Positions 34,642-45,659 of a stretch of 64,000 bases of DNA are shown piece by piece (position 1 is the stretch's first letter; each line of letters begins with the position of its first letter). This DNA is from Clarireedia homoeocarpa (Eukaryota; Ascomycota; Leotiomycetes; Helotiales; Rutstroemiaceae). A program made the position numbers and the translations under genes. The notes beneath the pieces were generated by a model. It was not told the DNA's origin, did not search any database, and was given only the letters and a program-made list of their open reading frames with translations. Where the stretch lies: contig LNKV01000050.1 of NCBI GenBank assembly GCA_001465935.1, positions 1-64,000 of the forward strand. The letters are read 5' to 3'.

Positions 34642-35757
34642 GGGGGAATGGAGTTCGAGGGGATCTCATGCAGAGTTGGTATCTTTACGTGGGCTCCGTA
34701 TAGTTTTGCATCGAGCGAAATGAGGAAAGATTCTAGAAGGACTGGGTGGTGGGGTAGTTGTAAGGTAACAGTGGGATGGCACTATGGCTCGGGTGGTGTG
34801 CATGAGCCGGCACACACTATTTTCCGTGCCGACGCGACCAGAAGGTCTGTCTCACTTGATAACACGCTTCATGCTTCGTAGCCAAACGATGAAACGATGT
34901 CGATAATATACCTCATGTTAAGAACATGCTCCCACTCGTGGTAAAATATCTCTGGACCTCGTATTCCTAGATGTTCCTAGATTTTCCTAAGCTCTCCTAA
35001 ATTGCCTCCAATTGCTCTTCTCCTTATTGAAATCACCCCATTCGGTCAGCTTTAGCAGCTTTTTTCCCTGCTTCTTTTCGTTCCTTTTGCTTCCTGTTCT
35101 TACTCGTCACCGATACTTATCCACCACAATCAGACCACTTTCTCCTGCCCAACAGGGGTTTGCTCCCACAACGTTACTCGAATCTTGACACTTCAAACCT
35201 TCATCACATACACCACCTCCATTATTACTGCATTGGGAACTCCTCCTGCGGCTAAAATGGTCGTCAGAAAGTTATCTGAAGCCTCGGGAGGAGCCATGTT
35301 TCTCGTCTTGGCAACGACGTATGCCAGGATATAGCCTCTTACCGGCAGACAACAAGTCGTTGCTTGGGCCATCGTTGGTATAGCCGTCCAGTCTGGATTG
35401 ATGTCAGCTCACAATCCATATTTCATTTGCGTCGAGCTTCCATTTACGGAATTCCAGCACATGGTGTCACACACACATATATATAGGAATTCGATCTGCC
35501 TGTCGGGCATTCAACATTGTATTCGCATTGGTCGGCGTATCGGGCTGGAACTAAACAGAACAGATTTGCATTTCACTTCCGGAAGAAGGCTGAATTAATT
35601 ATCTATCGTTCTTTCTTTCTAGCGACTCGGATTTCCTATAGGACTGCCTAATACTCACCTTTCAATTTCTGTACATCCAACTCAGAACCTTTCCTTCATA
35701 GCTCCTCTCGCTGTCGCATTCATTCTCATTTCTTATAATATTTACTCGCGTTTCAAG
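34642..35757. other. Intergenic, nothing recognised
   Basis: This is an upstream region for the transglycosylase (minus) and the 2EXR gene (plus). A short frame at 34648-34881 has no support. The interval contains a T/C-rich stretch (about 35000-35240) compatible with a fungal promoter. Confidence 0.5.
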
Positions 35758-36507
35758 ATGGAGCGTTTGATGAATATACCAACTACTGCGTCCGAACGAT
35801 TGATGAGCTTCCATCTCTTTCCCACACTTCTACCCGAACTGCGCATCCTGATATGGAGATATGCCTGCACCTCTCGAGTTGTCGAAGTTCGATACGATCC
35901 ATCCCTCGATCGATGTCTTTCCAAATCTCGACTCCCAGCAATCCTCCACACAAATCATGAATCACGAATAGAAGCCTTGCGGATTTACAACCTCTGCTTT
36001 GCTACAAAAAAGTCACAATCGAGGATATATTTCAATCCTTACCTCGACACTCTTTACCTTCCTCGGCACCGAGCAATGGGCTACGATGAAACTCTTCGCG
36101 ACTTCCGCTCCTTCCTTCAACTACCAGAACTTTTGGATGAAGTGAAAACGCTGGCCATCGATCATGTGGATGTGGAAGTCAAGAGACCTTGGGAACCATA
36201 CAACAAAGCTACACTACTACGCTCTTTTCCCAATCTTGACTTAGTCAGACTGATAGTCAAAGAGGAAGCAAGACCATGTGGCTTGGATGAAGAGTTCGAG
36301 CTTGTGGAACCGAAAATGTCGCCCGAGGAGGTTCTAAGGATGTGGGTGGAGTTCAAGCAAAGCTTTATACGGGAAGAAGGAATATTGAAAGAAATTTCGA
36401 GAGGGATGGAGAAGGAGTACGTTGGGTGGTCACTACCGACAGTGGTGGTACAGACGAAGATCAAGAAGGAAGTTGCAACACAAATGGAGGAGATAATTGA
36501 CTTATAA
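35758..36507 (+). CDS. 2EXR-domain protein
   Basis: A single exon of 249 aa. Near the N-terminus, SFHLFPTLLPELRILIWRYA followed by RVVEVRYD has the F-x-x-F-P-x-L-P-x-E-x-R pattern of the 2EXR family, which is large and expanded in filamentous ascomycetes and has no settled function. ILHTNHESRIEALRIY and YFNPYLDTLYLPRH also fit. There is no signal peptide or membrane segment; a cytosolic or nuclear site is likely. The C-terminus is charged and helical. Confidence 0.8.
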   Translation: MERLMNIPTTASERLMSFHLFPTLLPELRILIWRYACTSRVVEVRYDPSLDRCLSKSRLPAILHTNHESRIEALRIYNLCFATKKSQSRIYFNPYLDTLYLPRHRAMGYDETLRDFRSFLQLPELLDEVKTLAIDHVDVEVKRPWEPYNKATLLRSFPNLDLVRLIVKEEARPCGLDEEFELVEPKMSPEEVLRMWVEFKQSFIREEGILKEISRGMEKEYVGWSLPTVVVQTKIKKEVATQMEEIIDL

Positions 36508-37166
36508 AAGAATTTATAGGATATACCACAGGAGTTGATGTTTAGGAGTTTATCGGCTAGGAGTTTATCGGCTAGGAAATTTCGTCAGCATTGCATTGCT
36601 TTGGTGTTCAGGATGAAATACTTGTTAGTTTCAGGCATATGGTGTCAAAGTAACTACCATTTTGGGTGTTTGTGGCTAAATTCCAGCGCATGGCATGAAC
36701 AGATAGCTTTCGCATACTAATACATATCATCGACGGAGTCTTACAGTTGAGCAAACAGAAGTTACATGCAATCATGACTTTGAGCAAACAATGACTTCAT
36801 GTAAACTTGAGGTCATCGTAGCGGATATATAATTTGCTCATGCATAACGCAGCTATGCGTTTGCTGGTTGTAATGGATATGACTCTAATAATTGAAACGC
36901 ATGTAGACATGTACTGGAAATAAGAATCGGGAGATTACATTTTATGATCACCACCGCAGCTAGTTGTGTAATGTCCGCAATACTCTGACTCCAGGAGATC
37001 ATCAATAGACACATACACAAGATCGTACGTGGAATCTCATTCCGTAAATTAACTCTATCACATAGATGTATGAGTATAAATACCGCGTAAGATCCTTTAG
37101 CCCAAGCCTCTCCACAGCCAATTGATCAACCCATTCTCACGCAACGTCTCAAATCTCAATAAATAC
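36508..37166. other. Intergenic, nothing recognised
   Basis: It contains a small direct duplication (GGAGTTTATCGGCTA twice at about 36543-36573). There is no gene. Confidence 0.5.
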
Positions 37167-37769
37167 ATGGGTTTCTGGGATTTTCTCAGCGGAAATACTC
37201 AATCTCGTCCCAAGGAGCACAAGAAGAAGACAGGCCGTCGCTACGTTGATAAGATTCTCGCACGGCCTAAATCATTGCCACTATCACAAAAGGCATCTTC
37301 CTCTATACTACAGAGACCTCAGACTCCACATCCTCAAGCAGCTAAATTGCAATCACAATCACCCACAGGGCCTCCATCTCAGCAACCAAACTCCCAGCCA
37401 ACGCCACCAGCAGCCATGAACTATACCGCCCACCCCAACCTCAAACTCTATCCCACCACGCACAATAAAGCCATCGACAACCTGCACGCCGAAAATAGCA
37501 GGCTGGAGGAAAAGCTCAATGAGGCGCGGAAAGAAATGGTGAGGTATAGGGAAGAGCGGGATAAATGTAGAAAGGAAAGAGAGTTGGAGAGAGAGGAGCG
37601 GGAGAAGGAGAAGAAGAAAGCGGGGGAGTTGGAAATGAATATGGCAAAGAGAGAGGCGTTTTGGAAAGAGGCGCTGAGGGGGGTGTTGAGGGATTTGAGG
37701 GGGGATTTGGAGAGGAGGAGAAAGTGGCTTGAGGGGTTGGAGGAGAAATTTGGGGGAAAGGAGAAGTAG
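37167..37769 (+). CDS. Coiled-coil protein of unknown function
   Basis: A single exon of 200 aa starting at the first ATG in frame (MGFWDFLSGNTQSRPKE). Residues 30-95 are Pro/Gln/Ser-rich; residues about 105-198 are a long, strongly charged helix (many Glu, Lys, Arg; heptad-like Leu in NSRLEEKLNEARKEM) likely to form a coiled coil. I do not recognise a family. G-rich codon usage at the 3' end reflects Glu/Gly content. Confidence 0.6.
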   Translation: MGFWDFLSGNTQSRPKEHKKKTGRRYVDKILARPKSLPLSQKASSSILQRPQTPHPQAAKLQSQSPTGPPSQQPNSQPTPPAAMNYTAHPNLKLYPTTHNKAIDNLHAENSRLEEKLNEARKEMVRYREERDKCRKERELEREEREKEKKKAGELEMNMAKREAFWKEALRGVLRDLRGDLERRRKWLEGLEEKFGGKEK

Positions 37770-38918
37770 AGGGAGGGGGAAGTGGGAGTTAGGTGATGGG
37801 GGAAGAGGAATCAGGAGAGGATCTGATAGAGTGCTCATCTTGTGGGAAGTCGTTGTTTGTTTTGGATTGATAGGGGCGCTGCTCTACAATACATGAACCT
37901 CAAGGGTCGTAGTGCGGTTGTTGTATGTCTTGAACGACTACTAAGTCGAGATAAAATTCTATGACTTATTTCTAGTGTTCTGCTCCATCTAAATTGTTGC
38001 GTTGAAACATGATAAGCTCTGAAAATCACCTGTTAACTTGGTGTATCGATTCTGTTAGAGAATGATCATGTTGAAGAATGACCGAAAAAAGACTGTCCAA
38101 TATGGCCAATACAGTTATTGCAACACAACTCTCCGGTTCCATGCGCCAATGAACCTCGAGCATGTGTTGGAACAAGTAAAGAGAGAGCTTCGAGTCCCCC
38201 ACCCCCCCCCCCCCCCCCGGCAAAAAAGAAGATTACTTACCATTCACTTCATCTCGTCAACGATCCCACAAGCGAGCAAGCGAGCAAGCGAATACAACAA
38301 ACAAGCAAAAAGCAAAAGACTCATCATGCCTTGATTCGAAAAGCAAAGAAAATGGCAAAAGAGATACTATCCACAATTACCAGCATATCCGAAGACACAC
38401 AATAACCGTGGATGTACCCAGAAACCTGGCCAGCCAGGTTATCTGTGGCAAGCCAGAAACAACACTCTGCCTCCACTCAGCAGAGGCTCTCACCTCTGCC
38501 AAGCGACTGCATGTCGTTGTTTGCTCGAAGTTTATTGAGTTAAAAGAAATTATATAAGTTGGGCAGGATATTGTGGTGAGTGAATGGTCATGGAAGTGGC
38601 AAGTGAATTTGGGCAGATTGCTATATCTGACTACAGACATTTGAAGATGCTTTCAGTGAGCGATGAATGACAGTAGGCTTTTATGCCACCCTCCAGTTTC
38701 GGAATCCGATCAATCATGTACTACCCCAGATTAAGATGAGCCACATTTCGCTGTCAACCGCTCATTATCACTTGACGGGCCACAAGAGTAACATAAGTTT
38801 TAGTAGCACTATAACGGCTTCTAGTTTCATGATTTGCTCTAAACACACATTCTTTAGAACATATATCGGAATATGCACTCAGCAACGAAAATAGTTTTAT
38901 CCGAAACTTCCCCATTCA
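37770..38918. other. Intergenic, contains a 17-C run
   Basis: A C homopolymer lies at 38202-38218, followed by an AGCGAGCA short repeat near 38272-38290. Short frames over the C run (poly-Pro) are artefacts. Confidence 0.55.
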
Positions 38919-39608
38919 ATGACTAGCACCAGTATCACCAGGCCTGACTGGTGGGAGCAAAGAGAGGCATGCGATAGAACGAAATTCTACTGCAATCTCG
39001 CAACAAATCAAAGAACAAAGCTTGATCCGTCTCTTGAAGCTTTCCCTTCCGCATGGGCTGAATATGCTGTAGATGGAGAAATCAAAGCTATCCAGCAACA
39101 GACAGGAATAATCGCGAGGCTCGATCCTCGATATTGTGCTCCTTGCAGGGGAAAAAATGTAGCTGCAACCATACATGACTGGACAGCGCACATAGCCAGT
39201 CCTCTCTATAATGAGCCTAGTGCATATAACGTCTTACGAGCAATATGGAAAGACGTAGAGATGCATCTTCCTGGATTTCGCCTCAACCTTCAGGATTACA
39301 AACGGCGATGGACATTAGGTATACGAGGCGCAAAACTCTCAGCGAAATTGGAAGATAATCTTCAAGCTATTGAGACGTGGAGTGCAGTGGCTGAGAAAGA
39401 GGTGGAAAAATTGGAGAAGGAAGCAGTTGCGTCCGGCAGGAATACCAATTTGAAAGGACTGAGGAAAGCCTTTGAAGTTTTCTATGACTCTTGCATTGAA
39501 AGATTGGGGACGAGAAACATTACAGCAGCACTCTTGCCCGCAATGGATTTGATTAACCTAGAAAATCTTACTCAGTACTCTCTTGACCTGCTCTGGCTGA
39601 TCCTGTGA
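38919..39608 (+). CDS. Uncharacterised protein overlapping ESF2 tail-to-tail
   Basis: A single exon of 229 aa (MTSTSITRPDWWEQREACDR). Two Cys pairs lie close together (DPRYCAPCRGKNV) and a predicted helical region follows (LEDNLQAIETWSAVAEKEVE). I do not recognise the family. Its last 51 bases (39558-39608) lie over the 3' end of ESF2 on the other strand, so the final residues (from about DLINLENLTQ) are constrained by both genes or the gene ends earlier by splicing. Confidence 0.55.
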   Translation: MTSTSITRPDWWEQREACDRTKFYCNLATNQRTKLDPSLEAFPSAWAEYAVDGEIKAIQQQTGIIARLDPRYCAPCRGKNVAATIHDWTAHIASPLYNEPSAYNVLRAIWKDVEMHLPGFRLNLQDYKRRWTLGIRGAKLSAKLEDNLQAIETWSAVAEKEVEKLEKEAVASGRNTNLKGLRKAFEVFYDSCIERLGTRNITAALLPAMDLINLENLTQYSLDLLWLIL

Positions 39609-40499
39609 TTTATTCTTCGATGCAACAACGTTCTGTTTGAAATGCCTTGGCCGTTCAGCATTGGTCTTCTGTTTCTTCGAATCAACCGATTCCTCCTTTG
39701 TACCGTCCCGGTCCTCGTCCTTTCTTCTCTTCGCCGATTTCTTAGACTGCATGCCTTCCAACATCTTTGCGCGCTCTACATTCTGCACGAATTCCTTGTT
39801 CTCCTTCGTCGTCTTGCTAATTTCGGCCCTCATCCTGCTTGTCCTTTCAGCATTCTCGGCCGCGATTTGTTCCGTCAGGTTGTTCCATTTGAAACCTTTC
39901 AAATACAATAGATTCCAAACATCATCATGATAATAGCTTCCTTTCTTTCCACCAATTGTCTTTGCATTCAGCAATTCGCATGCCCTTTTCGCATCAGCCT
40001 TCTTAACGAACTCCACCCAACCATCCACGAACGACCGCTTTTTGTTTCCCCCGTTCCGAACTCTTCGTGTGTGCGATGCAGGATCTTCCGGAGTGAGGAA
40101 TATACGATTGATGTCACCGTATGGTTCAAGAAGTGATCGTAGCTTCGTGGGTTTCATGAAAGGTGGTATTCGAGATAGATAAACTACGCCGGATTTTCTT
40201 ATCGCGGCTGCGCTTGCGACAAGGTTCTTCTTCGTGAGTGGCTTTGAAACCCCCGGCAGCTCTAATGATTCTGAGCGTATAATCGATTTGTCTTGCTCGT
40301 CTTCCTCGTCTTGTTCCTCGCGCTCGGAGTCCTCATTCCGCTCGATCTCCTCATTATCGCTCTCCTCGTCCTCGACCTTCCTCCGCTTGGGGCTTCTACC
40401 ACCTTTTTTCAAATCCTCGGCCTCCGAGTTATATCCCTGACTCTCATTTTCATCACTCTCTTCGATGTCCAGGAAATCGTTATGCTTTCTCGTCGCCAT
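39558..40499 (-). CDS. ESF2: Pre-rRNA processing factor Esf2/ABT1
   Basis: A single exon of 313 aa. An acidic N-terminal region (Glu/Asp runs, residues 10-75) is followed by an RRM-like domain (about 100-210): SGVVYLSRIPPFMKPTKLRS, FVDGWVEFVKKADAKRACEL, then the family hallmark YYHDDVWNLLYLKGFKWNNL. A basic helical tail follows. Esf2 acts in the small-subunit processome during early 18S rRNA cleavages and stimulates the helicase Dbp8. Nucleolar. It shares a 289-bp divergent promoter with the aldehyde dehydrogenase. Confidence 0.93.
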   Translation of the reverse strand: MATRKHNDFLDIEESDENESQGYNSEAEDLKKGGRSPKRRKVEDEESDNEEIERNEDSEREEQDEEDEQDKSIIRSESLELPGVSKPLTKKNLVASAAAIRKSGVVYLSRIPPFMKPTKLRSLLEPYGDINRIFLTPEDPASHTRRVRNGGNKKRSFVDGWVEFVKKADAKRACELLNAKTIGGKKGSYYHDDVWNLLYLKGFKWNNLTEQIAAENAERTSRMRAEISKTTKENKEFVQNVERAKMLEGMQSKKSAKRRKDEDRDGTKEESVDSKKQKTNAERPRHFKQNVVASKNKSQDQPEQVKRVLSKIF

Positions 40500-40788
40500 G
40501 TTGTCTTGTCTGTTGATGTCGGGAGAACTTCGTTTGTCCCTGCAACTGAGCGCAATTTTTAAAAATTTTAGCGTATCGGAACAGCTTCGGCCCCCCTGTG
40601 CGGAGTAAGAACTTTACTAAACTGCATGCGATAGGCTTTCTCACGTCACTGATAGCTTGACTCGTTCATCCCCACCATCCCACTACCATCATCTTGCAGC
40701 GCCTGTATACTAGAACAAATTTCTCAGGGGTCTTATTTAAATTTACAAAGACCTTCAACGGTGTACACATTACAAGTTGAACCAAAAA
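40500..40788. promoter_or_regulatory. Short divergent promoter, ESF2 / aldehyde dehydrogenase
   Basis: 289 bp separate the two start codons. It includes an A/T-rich patch (40556-40572, TTTTTAAAAATTTTA) close to ESF2 and TATTTAAATTTA (40734-40745) upstream of the dehydrogenase. Confidence 0.5.
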
Positions 40789-42358
40789 ATGTCGGTCGAA
40801 ACTATCACAACTATTTCTCCCATCTCCAACAAGCCTATTCTAACAAGGAATGGCATATCCCCGGAAGAGCTTCAGCAGCTTCCTATCACCGCCACTGAAG
40901 CATTCTTGAAGTTCCGACAAACTTCACTCAAAGAACGTCAAGAAATTGTCAAGAAGGCTCTCAAAATTCTCGGTGATAAGCAGGATGAACTGGCGAAGGA
41001 GTTGACTGAGCAGATGGGCAGACCAATCGCTTATACTGGAAAGGAAATCAGCACTGCTGTGGTGCGAGGTCAGCATTTGTTAAAGATCAGTGAAGACGCA
41101 TTGAAGGACACAGATGGAGAGCCAGAGAAAGGATTCAAGAGGTTCATTCGAAAGGTTCCAGTTGGTCCATGTCTGATTTTATTTGCATGGAATGTGAGTT
41201 TAACTTCAAGAATTAGTAGTTATATATCAACTAATAATGCGTAGTATCCATATCTTATTCTCGTGAACTCCCTGATTCCTGCCCTTCTTGCTGGTAACTC
41301 TGTCATCTTGAAGCCATCTCCTCAGACTCCCACAATCGTCGAGCACATTGCATCCATCTTCTCCGAGGCCGGCCTCCCCGATAATGTCATCCAATACTTC
41401 CACTGTGGCTCTCCTCTTATTATCGAATCGATCGTTCGAGACCCGAAGATAAAACTAGTTTGTTTCACTGGCTCCGTCGCTGGTGGTCTAGCAGTTAGCA
41501 AGGCTGCAGCCGACAGGATTGTAAATGTAGGACTAGAACTTGGGGGAAAGGATCCAGCATATGTTAGGCACGATGTTGATATAGCATGGGCAGCTGAAGA
41601 AATTGTTGATGGAGCTGTGTTTAACTCCGGTCAGAGTTGCTGCAGTTTAGAAAGGGTATATGTAGACGAGAAGATCTATGACTCCTTCCTCGAGGCAGTG
41701 CAGAATGTCCTGAAGAACTACAAGCTGGGCGATCCCCTGGACAAAGAAACGGTAAGTACCTTTCCTGCAATTATCGTCGGCTGAATACTTACGGCCGCCT
41801 CCTTCTGCAGCATGTGGGTCCAGTCGTCTCGAAACGCTCAAAGGAGACAATAGAAGCACATATCAAGGATGCTTTGGATAAAGGAGCCAAGGATCTTACT
41901 CCGGAGAACCAGAGCTTCCAATCTCCACCACCAGATGGCAACTATGTCAAGCCGACCCTCCTCGCTAATGTTGACCACAGCATGACTGTGATGACCGAGG
42001 AAACCTTTGGTCCAGTGATCCCGGTCATGAAAGTGACGTCTGAGGCGGAAGCCATCAAGCTCATGAACGACAGCGAGTTCGGTTTGACTGCCTCTATCTG
42101 GACGAAGGATACCACTAAAGGAGCTGAACTAGCGGAGGATATCGAAGCTGGCACTGTTTTCGTCAACAGGTGCGACTTCCCAAGCGCTGTAAGTGATTTT
42201 ACAACCTCCAAGCTCCGGATTGCTTCGCTAACACTTTTTCACAGGATCTTGCGTGGACTGGATGGAAGAATTCTGGAAAAGGCGTCACTCTAAGCAAGTT
42301 TGGGTTCGACCAATTTGTCAAGCTGAAGAGTTTCCACTTGAAGGACTATCCCAAGTGA
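40789..42358 (+). CDS. Aldehyde dehydrogenase family protein
   Basis: Four exons: 40789-41193, 41245-41751, 41811-42188 and 42245-42358, all phase 0, giving 467 aa. Signatures are VPVGPCLILFAWN, VILKPSPQTP, VCFTGSVAGG, GLELGGKDPAYV (general-base Glu) and FNSGQSCCSLERVYV (catalytic Cys), then EETFGPVIPVMKV and TGWKNSGKG near the end. It oxidises an aldehyde to an acid with NAD(P)+; substrate unknown. The motif pattern resembles succinate-semialdehyde or broad-range fungal members. There is no targeting peptide, so a cytosolic site is likely. Introns have GTGAGT, GTAAGT and GTAAGT donors. Confidence 0.93.
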
Positions 42359-43710
42359 TGACAGTAGGTATCACTTCCTACAGTCGTGTGTGCGTGGCAC
42401 AAGTTGTCGAACGACTTTTGAGCCTTTTACGCCAGTGGGCGAGCCACAATCGATAACTGTCACCGACCTTACGACATTGTTGGAATAAGCGACGGAAGGA
42501 TTCATATAGACGAATGTACCTTAGCTTCCTCGATGCTGAAAATACATTGGTTCCCCCAGTTTCTGCAGGTATCGAGCATCAACCAGGGATCGACGGCCTT
42601 TGCCGGTTCGACAAGCGCCATTGCAACACAGAATATCATTTCCATGCCCGGACAATTTGAAATTTAATTAGTGATACACCCATCGAGGAATTTTTGTGTC
42701 AGGATAAAAGGCCGATCCATTGCTAAAATACATGCAAGGGTGTGATCTAATTGGCTAAGCAAGGCGAGGAAACACGGGAACGTACGCCTTACTGCAAGAA
42801 ATCCAAGTCACCCTTGGGGTTGTACGGGAGCGTCACATGACCAAAATTTCCTATCTTCTCAGTGTCCTGTCATACTCCCTCACATTCCACGCAGTTCCCT
42901 TATTCCGCAATCTTTCCGGTGTCATCCCGCGTCTTCTTGGCTTACTTTTGAATCCGTCCAAAATTGCTCGGCGATGTTAGATATCTTTCGATCTATCTTG
43001 GTGTGTGTGCAATACCCTAAACTAATATCTGAGCCCAGGTATGACTGACATGATTGACATGACTGTCATGAAACGATTCTGACAGTGAACGTCTTTTTCA
43101 GCTCCTCGCCCATCTACGGGAAAGAAGCGACGATTGTCGCAGTCATCAACATTCTAGAACATGAAGGCAGCCACTAAACATGGTCTAAATCCCAAAGCCC
43201 AGGAGTAAGGAATCCGCCACGTTACGTCGCCGGTTGAAGCGTACCAAAGAATGGGATTCCTGCCACATCCGAAGTAGTACGGCATTGTGATACTGACTCT
43301 GTGTAATTTCACATTTAATAGTGCTGTTGCCCTTGACAGCCATTTCTCAAATATATCCAGAAAGATTTCTCTTGTTTTTCACTCTCAATATAATACTTCA
43401 ATCATCGCCGGTTTCCTCGAGCAAACGGCAGACAGCTCTTCAGCAGTTCTCTCCTACCATACATTTCTTCAATTCTATTTCATTTCTTTTTCGATCTTCC
43501 TCTCATGACTGTCATTCCACATCACGCGTTTTCAATATATTAACAAAATTCCTGCAAGCGCGTCTGCCTTCGATACCCGTTCTCATAATTCACATAAGAT
43601 CATCAATCACAGCTATACTATCATACTGCAAGTCGATTGAGCTCTGCATACATACAGCATAAGCATATACACTCGTTTCACCCCGCACCACAACATATAC
43701 CTGCCTTACA
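42359..43710. other. Intergenic, nothing recognised
   Basis: Only short shadow frames are seen. TGACATGATTGACATGACTGTCATG at about 43045-43069 is a small direct/inverted repeat cluster. Confidence 0.5.
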
Positions 43711-44156
43711 ATGTCCTGCACACACTTCAAAGCCGCTCTTTCGAGATTTGGTAGCAAATGCGCCGAAACCTTAGGATTGAAAGAAAAACCCCGCAAACCC
43801 ATCTCCATAGTCAGTTCTCTCTCGATCCACCCTCCACCCAGTACCATACTAACATATACCTTAAAGAGTGCTCCCTTCAACTTCCAGGAAGGTCCCGCAG
43901 TAATGTTCCCAGGTTACTCTGAGGACGAGTAAGTTAGCGATCCTCACCTGAACTGCTTACACCATACTAATGATACTCAAATAGCATCTCCCTCATGAAA
44001 GAAAAGGCAATCGCCTCAACTGCAGTAGTCTCGGATTGTCAGCATACATATGAGTCGGATGTATCCGAGCCACCTTCAAGAACAGCATCTGGATGTGGTA
44101 TTGGAAGATGCGTTGTATATCATGCAAAAAAAGCAAGCAAAGGATGTTTGTATTAG
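43711..44156 (+). CDS. Small spliced protein of unknown function
   Basis: Exons 43711-43928 and 43985-44156 give 129 aa. The donor is GTAAGT, an ACTAATG-like branch site follows, and the acceptor is CAAATAG; the combined length is a multiple of three and the second exon is open to TAG. The N-terminus MSCTHFKAALSRFGSKCAET is amphipathic and the protein has several Cys (near SGCGIGRC and the end KASKGCLY). I know no family. The perfect splice signals support a real gene, but it is not secreted by sequence. Confidence 0.5.
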
Positions 44157-44847
44157 GTTGAGAAATGCTGATTAGGCTCAATGTATCACTGGGATCATTG
44201 TACGAGTATGTGATTGGTGTAGGATATGTGTTGGATAGGATATCTGGATAGGGTTTTGGGTTGTGTGGCGGCGAGCAGGAGACTCTCTTGAATTACAAGG
44301 CAGCATCATCACAATCATTAATAACACTGAAAGGCGGAGAAACTTTCACTTCGGAACAGAGATAGGCGTCGACAGACGACTAACATAGATCTGGAAGAGA
44401 GATTTTGGAGAATGAATGAAATATTTCGTTTGTCATCTATATTAATTGAATATCAATGCTACCAGTAAAGACAATCTGTTTTCTTCCTAATGGTCTAGAC
44501 TTTTACTGTCACTCAGGCCAGTGAAAAATTGCAAGGTAAGACCAAATGTCAAAACGAACGACTAAATTCTTCCAGGGGCTGAAGAGACCGCATGCTAAAA
44601 CCCATCGTCTTTCTATTTATGTTCTTGTGTGTGATACCAACAATCATCATTCCAATCTCCCTCAATACCAACTAAAAGAAAATCCAGAAGTACGCAAATA
44701 CCAATACTCCAAGAAGACCAAAGGTAAAAAGCATAAGTGTTTCTAAATGGCTACAAACACGCCTTCCCCGCATGGTGAAACATTTGACACTCGCCCCAAA
44801 CGCCACATTCAGCTGCATGTTCCAAACACAGAACTAGTCGTAGTCAG

Positions 44848-45659
44848 TTAAACGTCGATCATCGTTGTTGAACTTGGCTTTGACTGGTATTGATCATCTC
44901 TGTGTCTTCTTTCCATTCGCCGTCGGCGTCGGATCCTTCGATTCCATGTTTTTGTGGACGGGTTTGGTTGGTGAGGTTTGTATGGAGTCGTAGAAAGATG
45001 GTGCTTTGGTTGCATAGCTGGTGGTTGTAGTGGCTTGTATCTCTGTTGATGCGACTTGGCTTGTTGTGGTAGATGTATACTTGTTTGGTGCTTGAACATC
45101 AGTTGTGCGTATCTCTTCAATTCTTGCTCTGGCTTCTCCAGATCGTCTGCCAAATCGAAAGATATGCTGTATTAGGGAACTCCAGGGGAGACACGTTTTG
45201 CACGACCATGTGGCCCTTTCTTCCCTCGTTGATAGTATGTCTTGAAGTCCGCGGGCAGTGACGGCTGAGGTTGTAGAAGATGACTCTTAGCGTTTTGTTG
45301 GTAGCTGGTTTCGTAGGTGCAGAAGACGGCAGTGTTGAGTCGCTGAGCTTGATGCTCTTTCATTTGGAGTAGCTGCTGGTTGAGTTAGAATTGAGATTTG
45401 GTGTATAGAAGTTAATGGAGTTAAGCGAATGTTTGATCTTAATCTTACCTGGTCTTCTGATTTGAGACTGGAAACGTGGTATCGATAGGTCCAGCTTGGA
45501 GCTTTCTGTTCGTTCCTACAAGTTTTGATGCGTGATTAATAAAAAATACTGAGTGGGCGGAGCTCTCTTCAAGAAAATGAAGTCGCAAGTCAGCCATATC
45601 TCTCAGCAAACGCCGCGCTCTCACCTTGGTTTTTGAAGAACAGCGCCTCTTTGGCGCTC
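44848..45659 (-). CDS. Probable downstream exons of an unresolved hypothetical gene
   Basis: Several open minus-strand segments look like linked exons: one over about 45531-45460 (EQKAPSWTYRYHVSSLKSEDQ ending at a GTAAGA donor), one from about 45379 (QLLQMKEHQAQRL, later PADFKTYYQRGKKGPHG) and one from about 45144 to 44848 (DDLEKPEQELKRYAQLMF, then a basic tail). The first two join in phase 0 (donor near 45450, CCAG acceptor near 45380); the last join needs a GTGTCT donor. The chain upstream is uncertain: it may be the 3' part of the frame at 46463-45660 or a separate gene. Low-complexity Gln/Pro/His content. Confidence 0.35.

Noticed and set aside
36540..36575. Short direct duplication as a target-site duplication
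   Set aside because: The two copies are adjacent with no element between them, so it is a simple tandem duplication.
44546..44746. 66-codon frame with a Lys-rich end
   Set aside because: It starts at an ATG but has no splice, domain or conservation evidence available here; too weak to list.
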